From Solirubrobacterales bacterium 70-9 (GTDB taxonomy: Bacteria > Actinomycetota > Thermoleophilia > Solirubrobacterales > 70-9), in assembly GCA_001898095.1 (NCBI GenBank), contig MKSH01000049.1, positions 6,039 through 18,100 on the forward strand: a stretch of 12,062 nucleotides of DNA, read 5' to 3'. Positions 6,194 to 12,062 of the stretch are shown here, piece after piece (position 1 is the stretch's first letter; every line of letters begins with the position of its first letter). The translations under genes were made by a program, and so were the position numbers. The notes below the pieces were generated by a model, which worked only from the letters and a program-made list of their open reading frames with translations, searched no databases and was not told where the DNA came from.

Positions 6194-7401
6194 CGGCGCG
6201 TCCCGAGCGCCGTCGTCGTATCCGACGGCGCCTGCATCACGGTGCCGGCCAGCATCATCGCCAGCCCGGCGCACATCCAGGCAAAGGCGACGAGGAAGAC
6301 GAATGCCATCACGTAGGTCCCGGTTGCGTCCTTGACGATGCCGAGCACCAGCGGCGGGAAGAAGCCGCCGAGGCCGCCGGCCGCGCCCACGATACCGGTG
6401 GCGGCGCCCGTGGCCTGGGGAAAGCGCTGCGGGACGAGCTTGAACACGGCGCCGCTGCCGAGGCCGAGGAAGAAGCCGAGCGAGAGGCAGATGATCGTCG
6501 TCGGCACGATGCTCGGGTCGGAGGCCTGCCAGGCGAGGGCCATCGCGTCGAGGCCGATCCCGAGGAAGGCGACCGCCATCACCTTGTAGCCGCCGATCCG
6601 GTCGGCGAGGTAGCCGCCGATCGGTCGCGCGACCACCGCCGCGACGACGACGAAGCCCGCGGTGCGCAGGCCCGCCGCGGTGAGCGAGTAGTGGAACCAG
6701 TCCTTGAGCAGCTTCGGCAGGTAGATCGACATCGCGACGAAGCCGCCGAAGGTGACGAAGTAGAAAAGCGCCAGTTGCCAGAGCGCCGGGCCGAGGCGGA
6801 GGACCTCGCGGATCGGGACCGGCTCCGACCGCTCGGCCTCGGCGTTGCGCGCCAGCGTCCACCAGATCACCGCGTAGGCCAACAGCGCGGCGGCGTAGAT
6901 CACCCCGGCGACGCCGCGCCCGGGGCCGTCGAAGAGCGCCGGCATCGCGAACGCCGATACCGCCGTGCCGGCGGTGCCGACGCCGTAGATGCCGAGCGCC
7001 CAGCCCTGGCGCTCGCCCTCGAACCAGGCGGCGACGAACGGCACGCCGATCGCGAACGAGGCCCCCGAGACGCCGAGCAAAAGGCCCGACAACAAGAGCA
7101 GCGGGTAGCTGGCGACAGTGCCGACGAGCAGCGGCGGCAGCGCCGAGAAGACGAGGATCCCGGTGAACATCAGGCGGCCACCGTGGCGGTCGGTGAGGCG
7201 ACCGAGCGGGATCCGCAGCAGCGAGCCGAGCACCACCGGGAGCGCGATCATGATCGCCGTCTCGGTGTCGGAGAGGCCGAGCTGGTCCTGCAGCTTCGGA
7301 GCGATCGGCGACAGCATCCCCCAGGCGGCGAAGCAGAGGAAGAAGGCCAGGGTCGCCAGGGTCAGCTCACGGAGCGGCGCGGCGGCGCGCTTCTCGTTCA
7401 C
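6190..7401 (-). CDS. narK: NarK-type nitrate/nitrite transporter (MFS)
   Basis: A 403-residue major facilitator with about 12 hydrophobic helices. It moves nitrate in and/or nitrite out across the cytoplasmic membrane. The nitrate-nitrite porter signatures are visible: a glycine-rich stretch LGVSGASFAIGVPFVAAWF at 109-127 and GAAGGLGGFFPPLVLG at 339-354. R63 (LLRIPLGRLTDR) and R259 (VARPIGG) sit where the substrate-binding arginines of NarK lie. The protein is single-domain, not the NarK1-NarK2 fusion. GTG 7401 is the start: a strong AAGGAGG lies 5 bases upstream and the product begins MNEKRAAAPLRELTL just before helix 1. The start overlaps the narI stop as GTGA, and its own stop overlaps the next gene as TTGA. 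Transport direction cannot be told from sequence. Confidence 0.95.
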   Translation of the reverse strand: MNEKRAAAPLRELTLATLAFFLCFAAWGMLSPIAPKLQDQLGLSDTETAIMIALPVVLGSLLRIPLGRLTDRHGGRLMFTGILVFSALPPLLVGTVASYPLLLLSGLLLGVSGASFAIGVPFVAAWFEGERQGWALGIYGVGTAGTAVSAFAMPALFDGPGRGVAGVIYAAALLAYAVIWWTLARNAEAERSEPVPIREVLRLGPALWQLALFYFVTFGGFVAMSIYLPKLLKDWFHYSLTAAGLRTAGFVVVAAVVARPIGGYLADRIGGYKVMAVAFLGIGLDAMALAWQASDPSIVPTTIICLSLGFFLGLGSGAVFKLVPQRFPQATGAATGIVGAAGGLGGFFPPLVLGIVKDATGTYVMAFVFLVAFAWMCAGLAMMLAGTVMQAPSDTTTALGTRR

Positions 7402-8129
7402 GGGATCCTCCTTGGTTCGATTTTCGGCGGCGAGACGGGAGCGGCAATCGGGGCACGCCGACGGTAAAGGATCGGGCTGCGTCGGAGGTAGGCGATCGGT
7501 ACCGACCAGGCATGGACCAGGCGGCTGAAGGGCCAGAGGGCGTAGAGCGCCATCGCCCCCAGGGCGTGCACCTGGTAGATGAGCGGCGCCCCCGACATCA
7601 GCGTCGGGTCGGGGTCGAAGAGGAAGAGGCCGCGGAACCAGGGGCCGACCGTCTGGCGGTAGTCGTAGCCGCCGCCGAAGAGGTTGACGCCGATCGTCGC
7701 CCACATCCCGGTCGCGATCACCAGCGCCAGCAGCGCGTAGGTGGCCTGGTCGACGCGGGTGGTCGTGCGCCGCACCCGCGCCACGCCGAGACGCCGGTAG
7801 AGCAGGATCGCGAAGCCGATCGTCATCGCCAGCCCGGAGGCCGTCCCCGCCGTCACCGAGACCGCGTGGTAGAGGCCCTCCGAGACGCCGAGGGCTTCGG
7901 TCGCCTCCTCGGGGACGAGGATACCGAGCACGTGGCCGCCGATCACCGCCAGCAGCCCGAGGTGGAAGAGCGGCGACCCGATCCGCAGCAGCCGGCGCTC
8001 GAGCAGCTGGGTGGAGCGCGTCGTCCAGGTGAGCTCACCGGTGCGGCGGCGCCAGATGTGACCGGCGACGAAAAGGGTGAGGCAGACGTAGGGAATCCCG
8101 ACCCAGACGATCAGGGCGCCGCCGCTCAC
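7398..8129 (-). CDS. narI: Respiratory nitrate reductase gamma subunit (cytochrome b)
   Basis: NarI is the membrane diheme cytochrome b that oxidises quinol and passes electrons to NarH. The 243-residue product has five hydrophobic segments. The four heme-ligand histidines fall at H56 and H66 (FHLGLLAVIGGH) and H188 and H206 (VHALGA, LVHAWS), almost the same positions as in E. coli NarI (56, 66, 187, 205). The C-terminal tail after about residue 213 is basic and proline-rich, which is ordinary for this subunit. GTG 8129 is the start because it begins immediately before helix 1 and overlaps the narJ stop as GTGA. Its stop overlaps narK in the same way. All expected functional residues are present. 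Confidence 0.96.
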   Translation of the reverse strand: MSGGALIVWVGIPYVCLTLFVAGHIWRRRTGELTWTTRSTQLLERRLLRIGSPLFHLGLLAVIGGHVLGILVPEEATEALGVSEGLYHAVSVTAGTASGLAMTIGFAILLYRRLGVARVRRTTTRVDQATYALLALVIATGMWATIGVNLFGGGYDYRQTVGPWFRGLFLFDPDPTLMSGAPLIYQVHALGAMALYALWPFSRLVHAWSVPIAYLRRSPILYRRRAPIAAPVSPPKIEPRRIP

Positions 8130-8767
8130 TGCGCCACCTTCCCGGCGCCGGGAGCGACGGGCGCACAGGCCGGTGGCATCGCCTCCGGCGGCCCGAAGGG
8201 CTCGAGGCCGACCGACTCGCTCGGCGGCCCTTCGGCGGCGATCCGTCGCGCCTCCTCGAGGTCCTTCCCGGAGACGGCGGGCAGCAGCCCGCAGAGCGCG
8301 TCGAGCAGGCCCGCGTAGGCGCTCTCCTCGGCCCGCAGGGCGGCACGCACCACCTCCAGGGCGGGACGGAAATCGCCGAGGACCGCGACGCCGGCCTCCG
8401 GCATCTCGCCCGCGAACTCGAGGATCGCCGGCAGGTAGTCGGGCAGGGCGCCGTCGCCGAGCGCGAACCCCTCTTCGCGGTAGGCCGTTTTCAGGTGCAG
8501 CATCGCCATCCCCCGCTGGCGACGGTCGCCGTAGGCGTGGAAGCTGAGGTAGAGCGTCGCCCGCTTGGCGAAGTCGAAGGTCTCGACGTACTCGCGCTGG
8601 GCCTCGCTCGCGGTCTGTCCGGCGCGGTGGGCGAGGAAGGCGAGGATCGCCTCGCGCGCCGCGGCGCTCTCGAGCTCGCGGGTCATCGCCGCCAGCTCCT
8701 CGGTGCAGTCGAGCAGCTCCGCCTCCGGGTAGTCGAGCAGCAGCGAGAGGATCCGCCAAGGGCTCAT
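8126..8767 (-). CDS. narJ: Nitrate reductase molybdenum cofactor assembly chaperone
   Basis: NarJ is the cytoplasmic TorD-family chaperone that holds NarGH while the molybdenum cofactor is inserted and before it docks on NarI; it is not part of the final enzyme. The 213-residue product is helical. It opens with WRILSLLLDYPE and has the family core YVETFDFAKRATLYLSFHAY followed by GDRRQRGMAML (about residues 60-88), then LPDYLPAILEFAG. The length is normal; the tail after about residue 175 is low in complexity and proline-rich. ATG 8767 is preceded by GGAGG about 8 bases upstream and overlaps the narH stop as ATGA. The frame is open further upstream, but only as an arginine-rich shadow of narH. 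Confidence 0.94.
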   Translation of the reverse strand: MSPWRILSLLLDYPEAELLDCTEELAAMTRELESAAAREAILAFLAHRAGQTASEAQREYVETFDFAKRATLYLSFHAYGDRRQRGMAMLHLKTAYREEGFALGDGALPDYLPAILEFAGEMPEAGVAVLGDFRPALEVVRAALRAEESAYAGLLDALCGLLPAVSGKDLEEARRIAAEGPPSESVGLEPFGPPEAMPPACAPVAPGAGKVAQ

Positions 8768-10350
8768 GGTCCGGCCTCCTCCTTGCGCCGCTTCGAGCGC
8801 CGCACCCGGAACGCCTCGAGCCGCGGGTTGACCTGCGCCATCGTCAGCGTCGCGACGCCGCCGTCGCCGGCGCCGTCGGCACCGGGCGCGCAACTCCCCG
8901 GCCCGCCGGCGAAGTCGAGGCCGCAGGCGCCCTGTTCCTCGGCCAGCCGCCCGGCCAGCTCACGATGCGCCTGCGGGACGACGAAGCGGTCGTCGTAGTC
9001 GGCGATCGCCAGCAGCCGGAACATCTCCTCCAGCTGGCGCGGCTCCATCCCGACCGCGGCGGCCAGCGCCGGGTCCCCCTGGCCGGAGATCGTGCGCTCG
9101 CGCATGTAGGAGCGCATCGCGGCGAGGCGCCGCAAGACGCCGCGGATCACCTCCTCGTCGCCGGCGGCGAGCAGGTTGGCGAGGTAGCGGATCGGGATGC
9201 GCAGCGAGTCGATCGCCGGGAAGACGGCGTCGGGATCGCTCTCGGCGCCCTCCCCCTCGACCGTCGACATGACCGGCGAGAGCGGCGGCACGTACCAGAC
9301 CATCGGCAGCGTGCGGTACTCGGGGTGGAGCGGCAGGGCGATCTTGTGCTTGAGCGCCAATGCCCAGACCGGCGAGCGCCGCGCCGCTTCGAGCCAATCC
9401 TCGGCGATCCCTTCGCGGCGCGCCCGCTCGCGGACCTCGGGGTCGTCGGGATCGAGGAAGACGTCGAGCTGGGCGTCGAGCAGCTTGGTCTCGTCCGGGG
9501 TCGAGGCGGCCTCCTCGACCCGGTCGGCGTCGTAGAGGACCAGGCCCAGATAACGGATCCGGCCGACGCAGGTCTCCGAGCAGACGGTCGGCAGCCCGGC
9601 CTCGATCCGCGGGTAGCAGAGGGTGCACTTCTCCGCCTTGCCGGTGAGGTGGTTGAAGTAGACCTTCTTGTAGGGGCAGCCGGAGACGCACATCCGCCAG
9701 CCCCGGCAGGCCTCCTGGTCGACCAGCACGATCCCGTCCTCCTCGCGCTTGTACATCGCCCCCGAGGGGCAGGAGGCGACGCAGGCCGGGTTCAGGCAGT
9801 GCTCGCAGATCCGCGGCAGGTACATCATGAAGACCTGCTCGTACTCGGCTTTGACCGCCTCTTCGACGCCCTCGCGCAGCGGGTCGCCGGGCAGGTGCTC
9901 AGGACCGCCGGCGAGGTCGTCCTCCCAGTTCGGCCCCCACTCCAGCTGCAACGGCTCGCCGCTGATCTGCGAGATCGGCTGCGCCACCGGTTGCTGCTTG
10001 GACGGGCCCGACTTGGTCAGCGTCTCGTAGTCGTAGGTCCAGGGCTCGTAGTAATCGTCGATCTCGGGCAGGTTCGGGTTGTAGAAGATGTTGGCGAGCT
10101 TGCGGACCGGGCCGCCGGCCTTCAGCCGCAGGCGCCCGGCGCGGTCCAGCTCCCAGCCGCCGCGCCACTGCTCCTGGTCCTCCCAGCGTTTCGGGTAGCC
10201 GCCGCCGGGCTTGGTCTCGACGTTGTTGAACCACATGTACTCGGCGCCCTCGCGGTTCGTCCAGACGTTCTTGCAGGTGACCGAGCAGGTGTGGCAGCCG
10301 ATGCACTTGTCGAGGTTCATCACCATCGCCACCTGCGCCCGCACTCTCAT
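8764..10350 (-). CDS. narH: Respiratory nitrate reductase beta subunit (iron-sulfur protein)
   Basis: NarH carries one [3Fe-4S] and three [4Fe-4S] clusters that take electrons from NarI to NarG. The 528-residue product shows all four cysteine groups: C16/C19/C22/C26 (CIGCHTCSVTC), C182/C185/C190/C194 (CEHCLNPACVASC), C215/C221/C225 with W218 in place of a cysteine (CRGWRMCVSGC), and C242/C245/C257/C261. The tryptophan substitution is the normal NarH feature that creates the [3Fe-4S] site. After the ferredoxin region comes the usual NarH C-terminal half with PEYRTLPMVWYVPPLSPV. The end is a somewhat glycine- and alanine-rich linker and a basic tail. ATG 10350 shares one base with the narG stop (TGATG); a GAGGTGA lies about 10 bases upstream. 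Length is close to that of E. coli NarH (512). Confidence 0.97.
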   Translation of the reverse strand: MRVRAQVAMVMNLDKCIGCHTCSVTCKNVWTNREGAEYMWFNNVETKPGGGYPKRWEDQEQWRGGWELDRAGRLRLKAGGPVRKLANIFYNPNLPEIDDYYEPWTYDYETLTKSGPSKQQPVAQPISQISGEPLQLEWGPNWEDDLAGGPEHLPGDPLREGVEEAVKAEYEQVFMMYLPRICEHCLNPACVASCPSGAMYKREEDGIVLVDQEACRGWRMCVSGCPYKKVYFNHLTGKAEKCTLCYPRIEAGLPTVCSETCVGRIRYLGLVLYDADRVEEAASTPDETKLLDAQLDVFLDPDDPEVRERARREGIAEDWLEAARRSPVWALALKHKIALPLHPEYRTLPMVWYVPPLSPVMSTVEGEGAESDPDAVFPAIDSLRIPIRYLANLLAAGDEEVIRGVLRRLAAMRSYMRERTISGQGDPALAAAVGMEPRQLEEMFRLLAIADYDDRFVVPQAHRELAGRLAEEQGACGLDFAGGPGSCAPGADGAGDGGVATLTMAQVNPRLEAFRVRRSKRRKEEAGP

Positions 10351-12062
10351 CAGTAGGTCACCTCGCTCTGGCGCTTGCGGATCAGCGTCACCTCGTCGCG
10401 CTGGGAACCGGTCGGGCCGTAGTAGTTGAAGCCGTAGGAGAGCTGCGCGTAGCCGCCGATCATGTGGGACGGCTTCATCTGGATCCTGGTCACCGAGTTG
10501 TGGGTGCCGCCGCGGTTGCCGGTCGTCTCCGAGATCGGCACGTTCACGTGGCGATCCTGCGCGTGGTACATCAGGCAGGTGCCGGCCGGGATGCGGTGCG
10601 AGACGACGGCGCGCGCCGCCACCGCCCCGTGCGGATTGGTCATCTCGATCCAGTCGTTGTCGCGGACCCCGATCCGCTCGGCGTCCTCGCGGCTCATCCA
10701 GACCACCGGGCCGCCGCGGAACAAGGTCAGCATGTGCAGGTTGTCCTGGTAGGTCGAGTGGATCGACCACTTCGAGTGCGGGGTCAGGTAGCGGACCGCG
10801 ACCGCGGCCTTGCCCGGTTGGCGACCAGCGGCCGGCAACGGCGCCTTGTAGGTGGGCAGGCACTCGCCGTCGACGAGCAGCCACTCGTGGTCCTGGTAGA
10901 ACTGCTGGCGGCCGGTCAGGGTGCGCCAGGGGACCTCGCGCTCGACGTTCAGGGTGAAGGGCGAGTAGCGCCGCTGGCGCGACTCGATCCCCGACCACTC
11001 GGCCGAGGTCAGCGTCTTGCGCGGCTGGATGCCGACGTCGCGGAAGGTGATCCGCTCGTCGGCGTGCTCGGCGGCGAGGTCGGTGAGCGGCACGCCCGCG
11101 CGCCGTTCGAGGTCGCGCAGGCCGGCGATCGCGAGCCGCCCGTTGCTGGTCCCCGAGAGGGCAAGGATCGCCTCGCAGGCCTGATCCGCCCGCCACAGCG
11201 CGGGGCGCCCGGCGGCGACGCCGGAGGCGACCTCGCCGTTGCTGCGGCGCAGCGCCTCGACCTCCTGGTCGGGCACCCAGGAAAGACCCTTCCACGGGGT
11301 GCCGAGCTGCTCGACCAGCGGCCCCAGCGACCCCATCTTCTCCGCCACAGCGCCGTAGTCGCGCTCGACCACGAGCAGCTTCGGCATCGTCTGACCGGGG
11401 ATCGGCTCGCACTCGCCGGCGCGCCAGTCGCGCACCTCCCCGGGCGGTTGGGCGATCTCGTCGGGGCTGTCGTGCTGGAGCGGCACGGCAACCAGGTCGC
11501 GGCAGGTGCCGAGGCGGTCGGCCGCCAGCCGCGAGAAGTCGGTCGCGATCGTCTGGAAGGCGTCCCAGTCGCTGCGCGCCTCCCAGGGCGGCGCGATCGC
11601 CGGATTGAAGGAGTGCACGAAGGGGTGCAGGTCGGTGGTCGCGATGTCGTGCTTCTCGTACCAGGTCGCCGCGGGCAGCACGACGTCGGAGTGCAGGCAG
11701 GTCCCGTTCATGCGGAAGTCGATCGTCGTCAGCAGGTCGAGCTTTCCCTGCGGCGCCTGCTCGGCCCAGCGCACCTCGCGCGGGCGGTCCTCGGGCGCTG
11801 CCTCCGCGGCGGTCACCGCGTTGGTGTCGACCCCGAGCAGGTGCTTGAGGAAGTACTCGTGCCCCTTGCTCGAGGAGCCGAGCAGGTTCGAGCGCCAGAC
11901 CGTCAGCAGGCGGGGATGGTTCGCCGGCGCGTCGGGGTCCTCGCAGGCGAACCGCAGCCGCCCCTCGCGCAGCTCGCGGACGACCAGCTCACCGACCTCG
12001 ACGCCCTCCTGCTCGGCCTGCTCGGCGAGGTCCAGGGGATTGCGGTCGAAGGTCGGGTAGGA
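10350..12062 (-). CDS. narG: Respiratory nitrate reductase alpha subunit, C-terminal part (partial)
   Basis: NarG is the molybdenum bis-MGD catalytic subunit that reduces nitrate to nitrite. The window holds the last 570 residues, a little under half of the roughly 1,200-1,250 usual for the family; the N-terminus, with its FS0 cluster and molybdenum ligand, lies beyond the right edge. The frame is open to the last base. Recognisable NarG segments include WRSNLLGSSSKGHEY near residues 56-70 of the fragment, then NGTCLHSDVVLPAATWYEKHD and DLHPFVHSFNPAIAPPWEA. The final 146 residues form the molybdopterin-dinucleotide-binding domain with GGTHNSVTRIQMKPSHMIGG and YGFNYYGPTGSQRDE. There is no frameshift or internal stop. 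The truncation is an effect of the window, not of the gene. The promoter and any NarL, FNR or NsrR-like site of the operon would be outside. Confidence 0.97.
   Translation of the reverse strand, partial: SYPTFDRNPLDLAEQAEQEGVEVGELVVRELREGRLRFACEDPDAPANHPRLLTVWRSNLLGSSSKGHEYFLKHLLGVDTNAVTAAEAAPEDRPREVRWAEQAPQGKLDLLTTIDFRMNGTCLHSDVVLPAATWYEKHDIATTDLHPFVHSFNPAIAPPWEARSDWDAFQTIATDFSRLAADRLGTCRDLVAVPLQHDSPDEIAQPPGEVRDWRAGECEPIPGQTMPKLLVVERDYGAVAEKMGSLGPLVEQLGTPWKGLSWVPDQEVEALRRSNGEVASGVAAGRPALWRADQACEAILALSGTSNGRLAIAGLRDLERRAGVPLTDLAAEHADERITFRDVGIQPRKTLTSAEWSGIESRQRRYSPFTLNVEREVPWRTLTGRQQFYQDHEWLLVDGECLPTYKAPLPAAGRQPGKAAVAVRYLTPHSKWSIHSTYQDNLHMLTLFRGGPVVWMSREDAERIGVRDNDWIEMTNPHGAVAARAVVSHRIPAGTCLMYHAQDRHVNVPISETTGNRGGTHNSVTRIQMKPSHMIGGYAQLSYGFNYYGPTGSQRDEVTLIRKRQSEVTY

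Noticed and set aside
4679..6316. A long plus-strand open frame across the flavoprotein gene and the intergenic gap
   Set aside because: Low-complexity, arginine- and glycine-rich product spanning two minus-strand genes; a GC-bias artefact.

Overview
The window is a GC-rich, gene-dense chromosomal segment, most likely from an actinobacterium. A Thermoleophilia-like or other deep-branching soil lineage is my guess. The basis is the high-GC codon use, GTG and TTG starts, short gaps and several gene families typical of that phylum; no 16S or other marker is present, so this is inference. I see no tRNA, rRNA, CRISPR array, insertion sequence or phage gene.

Right half, minus strand (12062 down to 5015): a respiratory nitrate reductase operon read right to left. 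It runs narG (C-terminal part only, running off the right edge), narH, narJ, narI, a NarK-type nitrate/nitrite transporter, and an FAD-dependent pyridine-nucleotide-disulfide-type oxidoreductase. Every junction is a 1-4 base stop/start overlap (TGATG, ATGA, GTGA, GTGA, TTGA), so all six genes look like one translationally coupled unit. After a 139-base gap comes a small four-helix membrane protein resembling DUF2269 (4390-4875, minus).

Middle (3120-4364): a divergent pair. The minus-strand gene is an OsmC-type peroxiredoxin. The plus-strand gene is RIC (ScdA/YtfE/DnrN), the di-iron protein that repairs iron-sulfur clusters after nitrosative and oxidative damage. They share a 75-base AT-rich intergenic region containing a striking palindrome.

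Left part, minus strand (3005 down to 1): a heme-copper oxygen reductase subunit I of the A2 (YSHP) type with an N-terminal extension of two membrane helices, then a DUF488 protein, then a two-helix membrane protein with a universal-stress-like cytoplasmic domain that is cut by the left edge. No oxidase subunit II or III is present here.

Together the genes fit switching between oxygen and nitrate respiration plus defence against the reactive nitrogen and oxygen species this creates. The best lead is a composite sequence element (GGTAAT, 4-5 bases, ACCCACCA, 4 bases, TGTA) that occurs twice, each time just upstream of a start codon: once before the oxidase gene and once between osmC and ric. 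It suggests a shared redox- or NO-responsive regulator that I cannot identify.
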